54,397 bases of DNA from Dechloromonas sp. CZR5 (GCF_008711155.1 NZ_VUYQ01000014.1:1-54397), one strand, 5' to 3'. Positions 34,156 to 42,728 are shown, numbered from the stretch's first letter. Notes: generated from the letters alone by a model not told the origin. Numbers and translations: made by a program.

Positions 34156-36453
34156 CTACTTGGTTTTCCGGGCGCCGTTCTGCTCGAGGTAGTTCTTGGC
34201 GCGGATACCGATATCGGCCGCCTTGACCTGGTATTGCCAGATCTGCTCGGCCCACAGCGTCGCCTGCTGCCAGTCTTTCCGTTTCGCCGCATCTTCGGCC
34301 TTGCCGCGGGTTTCCTTGGTCTTGTTCAGCTGATCGACAGCGTCATCCATCAAGGCAACGACATCGGGGAAATCGCGGTAATTGACGCCCGTGATATAGG
34401 CGACGACCTGGTCGATGACAGCCTGGGTTTCAGCCACCTTCTTCAATTGCTTCTTGTAGTCGTCCTCGGTGTAGACAACCTGTTCCGCCGCAGCCGCCCT
34501 GGTCGGTTTCCAGCCCTTCGGCTTGACCAGCAGGTAACCCTGCATCTCGAGGTGCAAGGCCGAGCAGAATTCCGTGCAGTAGTACGGATAGACGCCCTCC
34601 TTGTCGGCCTTGAACTTGACGGTGACCGTCTTGCCCGGCTCCACGGAGGCGTGGACGTCGAAGGTGCCGACGGCGAAGCCATGGGTTTCGTCCTGGGCGC
34701 GCTCGAGGTTGGTCAGGTGGATGGTGATTTCGTCGCCGACTTCCGCCTCGATGGTTTCCGGCGTGATGTGGGAGCGGATCAGGGTGCCGAAGACCTCGAC
34801 CTTGTTGCCCTTGCGAACCGTTTTTTCCTCGCCGGCACGGACGGCGCCCGGGTGCGGCTTGTCGGTGCGCGAATCGGTGCCCACCTTGTAGCGTACGCCC
34901 GGCTTGAGTTTCGATGCCTCGATCCCGACCACGTAATGCGGCTCGCCCAGCGGCACCGGCATGTCGTAGAGCAACTGCATCTTGTCGTCGGAAATGTCGA
35001 TCAGCTGGTGATTCTGCGGATGCAGGGGGCCTACCGGGTTGAAACGGTCGATCGACAGCTTGTTCATTGCCACCAGGTACTTGCCCTTCGGCTCGACACT
35101 GTCGCCTTCCATGGTCATCAGGTGGCCGATGTTGTAGTGGACGGCGATCTTGTCGAGGACGCGCCCCTCGCAGTAGTCCCATTTGACGACTTGCGAATCG
35201 ACGTACAGCGAGGTGTAGGCGACGCAGGCCTTGGCGTCGTATTGCGTATGCAGCGGCCCGAGCCCCAGCTGCACCTGCCTGTGCAGGGTTTCCTTCATGC
35301 TGATGACCGGGATCCCGTAGGGGTCCTTGCTCTCGAAGCGCCCGGCCTTGATGGCGGCCTGGATCTTTTCCCAGGAATAGACCGAGACGTGGGTGTCGAG
35401 CTTGCCGGACACGGTGATGAACTTGCCGTCCGGCGAGAGCATGACGCCGTGCGGCGACTTGGGCTCCGGAATCAGGAAGAGTATGCCCTCCTTGATGGCG
35501 GTCTCCATCATGATCACGTTGTGGCCGTTGATCTTCTTGGCCTTGCCCTGGGCGACCAACTCGGCGGCTTTCCGCCAGTTCACGATGTGCATGTAGTCGG
35601 TATCCTTGGCCGAACAGCCCGCCTCGTAGGGCGGACGGCCTTTTTCGATACCGCCGACGTAGCGTTCGGAACAGAAGGAATTGGTGAAGGACCAGCCATC
35701 CGACGGCCCTTTGCCGGCATCCGACAAATCCTGCGAGTACGGCGGCAGTTCCACGGAGAAGGAATCCTTGGGGATGATGCGGCCTTCCTTGCGGTCGAAT
35801 TTCCAGTAGGTGACGCCGCCGCGATATTTCTCGTTGAACTCCTCGAGAGGGGCAAACTTCCTGTTCTCGAGCGGCGTGGCGTACTGGGCCGCTTCAATGA
35901 CGTATTCGGTGTTCGGCGTGACGAAGGCGCCGCCGTGCTCGGACTTGAAGATCGGATTGGCGACCAGTTGCTTGGTCTCGAAATCGCGCAGGTCGATCAC
36001 GGCGATCCGCGGATTGGCCTTGTCGTTGATGAACAGGAACTGGCCGTCGTACTTGCCTTGCGTTTCCGACATCGCCGGGTGGTGCGAATCGCCCCAGGTA
36101 ATCTTGCGGCCATCGATATTGCCCTGGGCCAGCACGGCCTTCGAGCTTTCGTCGTAGCCGTAGCCCTGCCACGGTTCCGGCGTGAAAACGCCGATGTACT
36201 TGAGAATCCGCATCGACGGAATGCCGTAGACGAGAACCTGCCCCGACTGGCCGCCCGACGAGAAGGCAATGAACTCGTCGCGCTTGCCGGTCGGCACGTA
36301 GGTCTTGGCGGCGGACAGCAAATCCTGTTGCGACAGGTTGCGGCGCTTCAATACGTCCTGCAGCGATTCGGCTGCGACGGCGGTGCCGGACAGGCCGGCA
36401 GCCAGCCCGATGAGTATGAACAGCGCCAAGGGACGCCTGGTTATTGCACGCAT
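34156..36453 (-). CDS. nosZ: Nitrous oxide reductase, clade II type
   Basis: A periplasmic copper enzyme reducing N2O to N2, 765 aa. A seven-bladed propeller carries the CuZ histidines (DSHHPAMSE, EHGGAF, KSPHGVM, GPLHTQYD, HYNIGHLMTMEGD). The C-terminal cupredoxin carries CuA (ETHGF, then CTEFCSALHLEMQGY). The wording of the blocks around SSGGQSGQVLVYGIPSMR and DSHHPAMSE fits clade II (atypical) NosZ. The signal peptide has R6-R7 but lacks a clean Tat motif, also fitting clade II Sec export. A helical C-terminal extension of about 110 residues follows CuA, without a heme motif. AAGGGGAG is the ribosome-binding site. No nosB, D, F, Y or L gene is adjacent. Confidence 0.96.
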   Translation of the reverse strand: MRAITRRPLALFILIGLAAGLSGTAVAAESLQDVLKRRNLSQQDLLSAAKTYVPTGKRDEFIAFSSGGQSGQVLVYGIPSMRILKYIGVFTPEPWQGYGYDESSKAVLAQGNIDGRKITWGDSHHPAMSETQGKYDGQFLFINDKANPRIAVIDLRDFETKQLVANPIFKSEHGGAFVTPNTEYVIEAAQYATPLENRKFAPLEEFNEKYRGGVTYWKFDRKEGRIIPKDSFSVELPPYSQDLSDAGKGPSDGWSFTNSFCSERYVGGIEKGRPPYEAGCSAKDTDYMHIVNWRKAAELVAQGKAKKINGHNVIMMETAIKEGILFLIPEPKSPHGVMLSPDGKFITVSGKLDTHVSVYSWEKIQAAIKAGRFESKDPYGIPVISMKETLHRQVQLGLGPLHTQYDAKACVAYTSLYVDSQVVKWDYCEGRVLDKIAVHYNIGHLMTMEGDSVEPKGKYLVAMNKLSIDRFNPVGPLHPQNHQLIDISDDKMQLLYDMPVPLGEPHYVVGIEASKLKPGVRYKVGTDSRTDKPHPGAVRAGEEKTVRKGNKVEVFGTLIRSHITPETIEAEVGDEITIHLTNLERAQDETHGFAVGTFDVHASVEPGKTVTVKFKADKEGVYPYYCTEFCSALHLEMQGYLLVKPKGWKPTRAAAAEQVVYTEDDYKKQLKKVAETQAVIDQVVAYITGVNYRDFPDVVALMDDAVDQLNKTKETRGKAEDAAKRKDWQQATLWAEQIWQYQVKAADIGIRAKNYLEQNGARKTK

Positions 36454-36483
36454 TTTTCTCCCCTTAAGATTGCGTATCGATCG

Positions 36484-36499
36484 GCGTGCATCTGCACGC
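36484..36499. repeat. Perfect hairpin in the nosZ leader
   Basis: GCGTGCA (36484-36490) and TGCACGC (36493-36499) form 7-bp arms around TC, about 30 bases upstream of the nosZ ATG. As DNA it is a near-continuous palindrome that could be an operator. As RNA it would be a tight hairpin near the ribosome-binding site. No known consensus matches. Confidence 0.4.
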
Positions 36500-36696
36500 G
36501 CCCGGGATCGCGACCTCCGGCTGAGAAGGCCGCTGCAAGCCGATTGCCGGCTGACCCGACCGCGTCAGTAGACCATGGGAGAAAAGTGCGCCTTGGTCAC
36601 AGTTGGGCGCATATTCGCAGCGTACAGTTGCAGCCGATTCAATTCCCGATCAGCACAGATCGCCGCCGCGGACAGGGCATCCAGCACGTCGATCCA

Positions 36697-36726
36697 GAAA
36701 AAAAAGCCCCGCTTTTGGCGGGGCTT
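36697..36726 (-). terminator. Intrinsic terminator of nirS
   Basis: On the minus strand AAGCCCCGC, a five-base loop and GCGGGGCTT are followed by TTTTTTTTCT. The 9-bp GC-rich stem lies about 20 bases after the nirS stop and about 245 bases before the nosZ start. nirS and nosZ are therefore probably separate transcription units. Confidence 0.92.
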
Positions 36727-36746
36727 CGAGGGGGCGGGATCGTCAA

Positions 36747-38420
36747 TCAATACACGTCGTGTTGTGTGTTGAAGACGTTGAACTTGCCGGTCGGCGTGAC
36801 CAGTCGCTTGTCCTTGATCACCGTCTTGACCTTGCGCGTCTTGTCGTCGATCACCACGATGGCCGACGGTTCGGTCTTGTTGCCGGTCCACACCGAGTAC
36901 CAGATCTCGTCGCCATTCTGGTTGTACTCGCCTTGCACCACCCGCTGAATCCCCTTGGTCTTGCCGAGATTGGCCGCTGCCGCAATATCGATTACCTCGG
37001 GTTGCGGATCGGGATTGCCCAGCTCGGAGACGCGATAGACCGTAACCGAACCGGCGAGCTTGGGGTCGGGATTCAGCGGCGAATCGGCCCACAGGTTATC
37101 GGACTTCGGGTGGGTCTTCACGAACAGGGAATTCGCCCCGTGGTTCTTGAGTTCCTGAACCACCTTCCAGGCATGCTGGGGATACTTCTCCGGGTCCGTT
37201 CCGATCAGCGTGATCACATCGGCGCCGAGATGGGATGTCGCCCACACCGGACCGTACTTGGGATGCACGATGTTGGCACCTCGCCCGGGATGCGGAATCT
37301 TGGCGGTATCGACCAGGGCGGTGAACTTGCCTTCCTTGACGTCGACCACGGCGACCTTGTTCGACGCATTGGCAGCCACCAGGAAATAGCGCTTGGTCGC
37401 ATCGTAACCCCCGTCATGCAGGAACTTGGCGGTGTTGATGGTTGTTTCCCTGAGGTTGGTCAGGTCGGAATAATCGACCATCTTGACCATCCCGGTTTCC
37501 TTGACGCTGACCAGGAACTCCGGCTTGGTCGTCGAGGCCACGATGGAGGCAACACGCGGTTCCTGATGATAGTCGCCGTCCACCGTCACGCCGCGCGTCG
37601 AGACATTCTTCAGGGGTTCCAGCGTCATGCCGTCGAGAATGGTGTACTGCGGCGGCCAGTAGGAGCCGACGATGACGTACTTGTCCTCGAAACCCTTCGC
37701 CTTCGAGGTTTCGACCGAGCGCGTTTCCATGCCGGCCTTGACCGTGGCGACAACCGTCGGCTTCTCGAACCAGAGGTCGATCATGTCCAGCCGGCCGTCG
37801 CGGCCGACGACGTGAATGTAGCGGCCGGACAGCGACAAACGGGAAATATGAACCGCATACCCGGTCTTGACGATGCCCCAGATCTGCTTGGTATCGCCGT
37901 CGATCAGCGCCACCTCGCCGGCATCGCGCAGCGTGACCGAGAAGATGTTGTTGAGGTTGACGTTGTTCATCTTCCGGGTCGGCCGCTGGTCGACCGGCAC
38001 ATGCAGCTTCCACGTCCCGTGAATGTCCTTCAGGCTCCATTCCGGCGGCGCGTCGGGCGACATCTGGATGTAGGCGGCCATGTTCTTGATCTCGTCTTTC
38101 GACAGGATGTCGTCGAAGTTCGGCATGCCGCCTTCGGTGCCGTAGCTGATGATCTTCTCCAGCCGGGACTGACCGAGCTTCTGCGTGCCCCCTTCAGTCA
38201 GGCGGCCGTCTGCTTCCTTGCGCGACCAGGCGGGCTCGAGGTTTTTTCCCGTCGCACCCTTGCGCAACATGCCGTGGCAGCCGGCACAACGCTCGAAATA
38301 GATTTTTCCGCTGGCGCTTTTTGCTTCTGGCGACAGCGTCGGCGCATCGGCGGCAAAAGCCATCGAAGCGGCGAATGAAAGCGCTAACAGCCCCACTTCC
38401 CTACCCAAGTACTTGTACAT
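36747..38420 (-). CDS. nirS: Cytochrome cd1 nitrite reductase
   Basis: A periplasmic dissimilatory nitrite reductase (NO-forming), 557 aa. The signal peptide ends near SMAFA (23). The heme c domain has CAGCH at 45-49. The eight-bladed d1 propeller follows, and the C-terminus TPTGKFNVFNTQHDVY is diagnostic for NirS rather than NirN or NirF. The ATG at 38420 is chosen for the signal peptide and GGGACGG just upstream. None of the heme d1 synthesis genes (nirE, nirJ, nirF, nirD/L/G/H) or nirC is adjacent. It is monocistronic, with its own terminator and a 334-base upstream region. Confidence 0.96.
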   Translation of the reverse strand: MYKYLGREVGLLALSFAASMAFAADAPTLSPEAKSASGKIYFERCAGCHGMLRKGATGKNLEPAWSRKEADGRLTEGGTQKLGQSRLEKIISYGTEGGMPNFDDILSKDEIKNMAAYIQMSPDAPPEWSLKDIHGTWKLHVPVDQRPTRKMNNVNLNNIFSVTLRDAGEVALIDGDTKQIWGIVKTGYAVHISRLSLSGRYIHVVGRDGRLDMIDLWFEKPTVVATVKAGMETRSVETSKAKGFEDKYVIVGSYWPPQYTILDGMTLEPLKNVSTRGVTVDGDYHQEPRVASIVASTTKPEFLVSVKETGMVKMVDYSDLTNLRETTINTAKFLHDGGYDATKRYFLVAANASNKVAVVDVKEGKFTALVDTAKIPHPGRGANIVHPKYGPVWATSHLGADVITLIGTDPEKYPQHAWKVVQELKNHGANSLFVKTHPKSDNLWADSPLNPDPKLAGSVTVYRVSELGNPDPQPEVIDIAAAANLGKTKGIQRVVQGEYNQNGDEIWYSVWTGNKTEPSAIVVIDDKTRKVKTVIKDKRLVTPTGKFNVFNTQHDVY

Positions 38421-38754
38421 TTTCCGTCCCTTTTGTTGAAAAAAATCAGGACTGTCGGGTGACTGCTCGGGAACTCGATTGCTCCCTTGTAATTTGCGCG
38501 AATTGGAACATTGCCGCCGCAGGTCAAGGGCGAACAGTTGGTTCTGTTTTCTACCGGTACAGTTCTTTCGGTCGGGGCTGTCTTTGGGCAACAGAATGGA
38601 TTCGATGCCCTTCCGGGCCAAGGTTTCGCCGCCCGGAACGCAGGCGTTCGGCCCATGGATTCACATCGCGACCGGGCGTCGAGGATTCAAGGGCCCGATT
38701 GACCGGGTTTCCCGCCATTCCAACAGGGATTCAGGTCGTCCGGGCGCTTGTCGT
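38421..38754. other. nirS upstream region without a gene
   Basis: A 334-base gap between the PepSY gene stop and the nirS start. It holds the nirS ribosome-binding site (minus-strand GGGACGG just before 38420) and a sequence at 38436-38449 (plus strand TTGAA-AAAA-ATCAG) that matches eight of ten bases of an FNR/DNR box but lies implausibly close to the ATG. No long hairpin or T-tract terminator for the PepSY gene was found. Short open frames across it lack family features. Confidence 0.6.
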
Positions 38755-40200
38755 TTAATCCCTACGTTTTACGGTCAGGCGATGCCACGCCAGCATGACG
38801 CCTGTCAGGGTCAGCCCGAAGCCGAGCAGGGATAGGGCGATGATCGCGCCGTCTCTGAGTGCCGGGTGGGCTACGAGGGGGGCGATGTCGAGGCGGTGCA
38901 GGGCCTGGAACAGCCAGCGGTGGGCGGTTTGGCGGTGGTCGAAGGTGTGCGCGATGCGGCCGCTGGCGGGGGCGATGTAGAAGGTGCTGCGCTCGGGATC
39001 GGCGAAGCGCAGGCGCAGGACGGGGAAATCGCGGGGGGCGTGGCGCAGCGGGTAGTAGTGCTCGTCGGCCGTGGTCAGCCAGTCGGATTCGAAGCTGACG
39101 CCCGGGCGCAGGGCGGGGGCGGCGGCCTCGATCTGGGCGCGGGTGAGGGCGGCGGTCGGCGGTGTGTTGATGCCGCTCAGGCTGCTTGTGCCATCGCGCT
39201 TGTGCTGGCGGATCAGCGTTTGGCCGGCGAACAGCAGCCATTCGGCCGAGCGGGTATCGGCATCGATCCGGGGCAGGGCGTGGAGCGCTTCCGGCGTCAA
39301 GGTGCCCCCGGCGAGGCGCCGGGCGTCTTCACGCGAGGTGCCGTTGCCGCTGACCAGGCCAAACGGCGCGAGCGACAGCCAGCCGCTGAACAGCCAGGTC
39401 AGCACGAAAAGGCCGCCGAACAGGCCGAGGATGTGGTGGTAACGCTTCCATCCGCCGCGATAGGGCGTCAGCCGTCCGCCGGAATAACGTCGGCGCCAGC
39501 GCAGGCGTTGCCAGCCGAGCCAGAGTCCGCTGGCGGCGAGCAGCAGGGCGACGAAGCTGGTACTCAGCACGGTATCGCGCCATAGCGTCTGCTGCATGCG
39601 CAGCGGGGTGAAATAGAGCCAATGCACGACGCTGCCGAGGTAATTCCACATCCGCTCGCTGCGGCCGGTGTCGAGCACCACGGCGCCGTCACGCTGCGAG
39701 ACGTAGAGGTCGCGGCCGTCGGCCAGCTCGACGCGCAGGAAGGGCCGCCAGGCATCGTAGCGGCGATAGACCGTCCATTGATCGTAGTCGACCGGCGTCA
39801 CCGCCTCGACGGCGCTTGCGCCGGCAAAGGGGCGCGCCGTCTGTATGGCCGCTGCCGTGTCGATGCCCGACACCGGCGACCCGTCGTCGGCATGTACCGC
39901 CGACCAGCGCCCAAGGGCGAGAAAGCGGTAGACGGGGCGTCCGCTCCCGGCGTCGAGACGCAGCGCGTCGGGCCAGCCCGGCTGTTGCAGCGCCTTCCAG
40001 GCGGCCAGCGGGGCGATGCGGACGCTGTCGGCGGCGATGGCCGGCAGGGCCGCGAGCCGCTCGTCTTCGGTGAGCTGGGGGCGGGCGACAAAGAGCATGA
40101 CGATCCCGGAAACGAACCAGCACAGCACCAGCCAGCCCAGCGCCATGCCGAGCCAGCGGTGGCCGAGATGCAGCCAGCGTGTCAGTGTCGCCCGCGTCAT
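38755..40200 (-). CDS. PepSY-domain membrane protein
   Basis: A 481-aa inner-membrane protein of the PepSY-associated TM family. The first helix lies in LHLGHRWLGMALGWLVLCWFVSGIVMLF, about two further helices are central (LSTSFVALLLAASGLWLGW; HHILGLFGGLFVLTWLFSGWL), and one is at the C-terminus. Periplasmic PepSY regions lie between, with DLYVSQRDGAVVLDTGRSERMWNYLGSVVHWLYFTPLR as the family core in two pieces. Such proteins usually accompany TonB receptors and include ferric-siderophore reductases. Here it starts one base after the btuB-like stop and so shares the B12 riboswitch, which suggests a role in handling corrinoid or its metal. Confidence 0.83.
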   Translation of the reverse strand: MTRATLTRWLHLGHRWLGMALGWLVLCWFVSGIVMLFVARPQLTEDERLAALPAIAADSVRIAPLAAWKALQQPGWPDALRLDAGSGRPVYRFLALGRWSAVHADDGSPVSGIDTAAAIQTARPFAGASAVEAVTPVDYDQWTVYRRYDAWRPFLRVELADGRDLYVSQRDGAVVLDTGRSERMWNYLGSVVHWLYFTPLRMQQTLWRDTVLSTSFVALLLAASGLWLGWQRLRWRRRYSGGRLTPYRGGWKRYHHILGLFGGLFVLTWLFSGWLSLAPFGLVSGNGTSREDARRLAGGTLTPEALHALPRIDADTRSAEWLLFAGQTLIRQHKRDGTSSLSGINTPPTAALTRAQIEAAAPALRPGVSFESDWLTTADEHYYPLRHAPRDFPVLRLRFADPERSTFYIAPASGRIAHTFDHRQTAHRWLFQALHRLDIAPLVAHPALRDGAIIALSLLGFGLTLTGVMLAWHRLTVKRRD

Positions 40201-40201
40201 G

Positions 40202-42322
40202 TCAGAACTTCAGCTCGGCGACGAGATCGAAGCGGCGTGCCTGCCCGAGGACGAATTGCTGGCTGCCGTAGGAGGTGGTGGCATAGACCTTGTCCGTCAG
40301 GTTGCGGCCCAGGAGGCGTAGCGTCGTCCGGTGATCGACCTTCCAGGCCAGCGCAGCGTCGGCGATGACGTAGGCGGGCAGAGCCACGGTGTTGGCGTTG
40401 TCGGCATAACGCTTGCCGACATAGCGCCCGCCGAGCGAGGCCTGGAACGGCCCGAAACGGTAATGCCCCCACAGGTTGACGACCTGTTCCGGGACATCGG
40501 TGGGCCGCTTGCCGGCGCGGTCGGCGCCGCCGGCTTCGATCAGCTTGTCGTAGCGCGCCTCGAGCAGGCTGAGATTGCCCTCGAAACGCCAGTTGCGCCA
40601 CGGCACGAGCGCCGCGCTCAGTTCCACCCCCTGGCTATGCTGGCTGCCGCCCTGCACCGACAGCGCCGGATTGGCCGGGTCGCGGGTGACGATGTTGTCC
40701 TTCTCGATGCGGAACAGGGCGGCCGTCCATTCGCCGCGCCCGTCGGCCAGTCGTTGCTTGATGCCGGTTTCGACCTGGCGGCCCGTGGTCAGGCCGAAGT
40801 CGCGGTTGGCCAGGTTGAGCGAAATCAGGCTGGTTACCGGGTCGTTCCCGGTGCTGGCCTGCACGTAGAGGCTGGTCGCCGCCGTCAGGTGATGGGTCAG
40901 GCCAAGGCGCCAGGCGGTGCCGGACAGCGTCTTGTCGAGATCGGTATTGCCGCCGGCCAGGTCCTTCCGAGCGATACGGGCGCTGTCATGGCGTGTGCCG
41001 GCCAGCAGCAGCCAGCGGTCGGAGAGTTGCCAGGCATCTTCGAGGTAAAAGGCCTGCAAGGTGGTGCCGGTATCGAATTTCGGACGGGTCGGGTCCGTGC
41101 TGAACCAGCTGCCGGGCGCCGGGTTGTTCGCCGATACGGTCGATGCGCCGCCGTAGGGCGCGTTGTTGATGTGGCGGAATTCGACCCGCGCCACTTCCCA
41201 GCCCAGCACGGCCCGATGCTGGCCGCGTTGCAGCGCCGCCTCCAGCCGGTTGCCGGTCTGCGCCAGCTCGTGCTCGATGAACAGGTAATCGGAACGCGCG
41301 ACCTGGCGCGTGGCGGTATTCAGCTCGTATTGCTCGACGTTCTTCCAGCGTCGGTCGGCGGTGAAGTGATAGACTTCGTCGCGCAGCGTCAGGCCGTTGC
41401 CGGCCTGCCATTCGGCGCGGGCGCGCAGGCGCGTGTCGGTGTAGCGGATCACGGCGTCGTCGACGTTGTAGTTTTCCTTGCGCAGGCTGGCGTCGATCCG
41501 GCCGTCGGCGAGCGGCGTGCCCCAGTAGCGGACCGGCTGCTGGCTGCTGTAGTCGGCCAGCAGTTCGAAACGCAGGTCGGCATTCGGCTGCAGGCGCAGC
41601 GCCGTCATCAGTTTGCCGCCGGAAAAGTCGCCACGGTCGCGCTCGCCGTCGCCGCGCAGGCCCGAGGCATCGATGCGGAAGCTGGCGATTTCGCCGAGGC
41701 CGCCCGTGCCGCCGAGGCCGATCCGTACCTGTCCGTCGGTGCCGATGCCGGTCAGCGCTTCGAACGACGCATCGCGGCTCGGCGCCTTGCGCACGGCGTT
41801 GATCGTCGCGCCGACCGTACCGCTGCCGTAGACGACCGAGGCCGGGCCGCGCAGCACCTCGATGCGCTCGTAGCCCCAGCTGTCGCCCGGATAGTTCTGC
41901 GTGCCCGCTCCGGTCGACAGGCGCACGCCGTCCTCGGCCACGCCGACCGAATTGGTGCCGGAAAAGCCGCGCGTCGAGAAGGACAGGGAACCGTTGCCGC
42001 TGGCGCCGACACCGGTCAGGCCGGTGCTCCGGGTGATGGCGTCCATCACCTGGTAATCGCCGCGTTCCCGGATGCTCTGGCTGTCGATGGCCTCGACACT
42101 GGCCGGGGTTTCGCGGGTGCTCAGGCCGGTACGGCTGCCGGCACTGTTCGGCAGATCGAGGCCGAGATCGGCGGCATCGCGCGTGGCGCTGACGGCGACG
42201 GCCGGCAGCGTGGTGTCGGCGGCATGGACGGGGGCGAAGCCGGCCAGCGCGCCGGCCATGGCGAGCGGCAACGGCCGCAGCGAACGGGAGAGGCCGGCAG
42301 GGCGGCGGATGGTCAACAACAT
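40202..42322 (-). CDS. btuB: TonB-dependent receptor under B12 riboswitch control (BtuB-like)
   Basis: A 706-aa outer-membrane receptor with signal peptide MLLTIRRPAGLSRSLRPLPL (export ending near PVHAAD). A TonB-box-like TLPAVAVSATR and the plug domain (SVEAIDSQSIRERGDYQ; TRGFSGTNSVGVAEDGVRL; YERIEVLRGPASVVYGSGTVGATIN) follow. The 22-strand barrel ends in LGQARRFDLVAELKF with a terminal Phe. The sequence resembles siderophore-receptor subfamilies more than E. coli BtuB, so the substrate is read from the cobalamin riboswitch upstream, not from the protein. ATG 42322 is preceded by CAGGAG. Cobalamin, another corrinoid or a cobalt complex are candidates. Confidence 0.87.
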   Translation of the reverse strand: MLLTIRRPAGLSRSLRPLPLAMAGALAGFAPVHAADTTLPAVAVSATRDAADLGLDLPNSAGSRTGLSTRETPASVEAIDSQSIRERGDYQVMDAITRSTGLTGVGASGNGSLSFSTRGFSGTNSVGVAEDGVRLSTGAGTQNYPGDSWGYERIEVLRGPASVVYGSGTVGATINAVRKAPSRDASFEALTGIGTDGQVRIGLGGTGGLGEIASFRIDASGLRGDGERDRGDFSGGKLMTALRLQPNADLRFELLADYSSQQPVRYWGTPLADGRIDASLRKENYNVDDAVIRYTDTRLRARAEWQAGNGLTLRDEVYHFTADRRWKNVEQYELNTATRQVARSDYLFIEHELAQTGNRLEAALQRGQHRAVLGWEVARVEFRHINNAPYGGASTVSANNPAPGSWFSTDPTRPKFDTGTTLQAFYLEDAWQLSDRWLLLAGTRHDSARIARKDLAGGNTDLDKTLSGTAWRLGLTHHLTAATSLYVQASTGNDPVTSLISLNLANRDFGLTTGRQVETGIKQRLADGRGEWTAALFRIEKDNIVTRDPANPALSVQGGSQHSQGVELSAALVPWRNWRFEGNLSLLEARYDKLIEAGGADRAGKRPTDVPEQVVNLWGHYRFGPFQASLGGRYVGKRYADNANTVALPAYVIADAALAWKVDHRTTLRLLGRNLTDKVYATTSYGSQQFVLGQARRFDLVAELKF

Positions 42323-42462
42323 GGTCAAACTCCTGGGTTGCACCGTCTGCCCGCGCATGCCGGCACGGCATGGCGTTTGTCCATGCATCGAATGCCGCAT
42401 CCGCAACCCCGCAGACAGTCAGTTACACCTTGCCGGCCCGCCGGTGGGCGGTACGGCACCTT
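42323..42462 (-). promoter_or_regulatory. Riboswitch expression platform / btuB leader
   Basis: The leader between aptamer and start codon contains two competing pairings. GGGTTGC (plus-strand 42409-42403 read as minus) can pair with GCAACCC (42341-42335), which touches the CAGGAG ribosome-binding site at 42335-42330. GTCTGC (42416-42411) can pair with GCAGAC (42350-42345). The order A-B-A'-B' means the two helices cannot nest, so they look like alternative states. This fits control of translation initiation; no T-tract terminator is evident. Confidence 0.6.
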
Positions 42463-42701
42463 GCAACAGGCCGGTCTCCGGGCTGGCAAGTCTTGATGCA
42501 TCGCCTTCCCGCAAGACCCGCGCGCATTGCCTGCCGGCAATGCCACGGCGTTCTTCCAGTGGCTGGCGATCCTGCCGGATCGCCGTGATGCACCCGCACT
42601 TGCTTACCGTTGCGGGGGCAGCCGGGGCATTGCGACCTTGCTGCGGTCGCGCACCCCGTTCCCGTTTCACCCGACGCCTTGCGACGGCGGGCACCTGTTG
42701 C
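42463..42701 (-). ncRNA. Cobalamin riboswitch aptamer
   Basis: All landmarks of the class I cobalamin aptamer are visible on the minus strand. P1 is GCAACAGG (42701-42694) paired with CCTGTTGC (42470-42463). A GGTGAAACGGGAA-like segment and a CGCAGC..GGTCGCAATGCCCC region follow. The CCCCCGCAACGGTAAG junction is near 42618-42603, GCCACTGG is at 42563-42556, and the B12 box (GCCAGCCCGGAGACCGGCC) is at 42487-42469. It lies upstream of the TonB receptor gene, so high cobalamin should repress uptake. It is downstream of the biosynthetic operon, which it does not control. Confidence 0.96.
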
Positions 42702-42728
42702 CAATGTGTCCGGCACTACATCCTGTTT

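Noticed and set aside
34234..36948. A 904-codon open frame on the plus strand opposite nosZ
   Set aside because: Its sequence is the low-information complement of a highly conserved NosZ frame in GC-rich DNA; it has no family motifs and no ribosome-binding site.
36747..38420. Possibility that the cd1 protein is NirN or NirF rather than NirS
   Set aside because: The C-terminal GKFNVFNTQHDVY, the heme c domain with CAGCH, and the full 557-aa length fit NirS.
38436..38449. FNR/DNR-like box upstream of nirS (8 of 10 consensus bases)
   Set aside because: It lies only 16 bases before the start codon, overlapping the region next to the ribosome-binding site, where an activator site is implausible, and it is AT-run dominated.
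40331..42496. A 721-codon plus-strand open frame opposite the TonB receptor and running into the riboswitch
   Set aside because: It is the complement of a clear receptor gene with signal peptide, plug and barrel end, and it extends through a conserved RNA structure.
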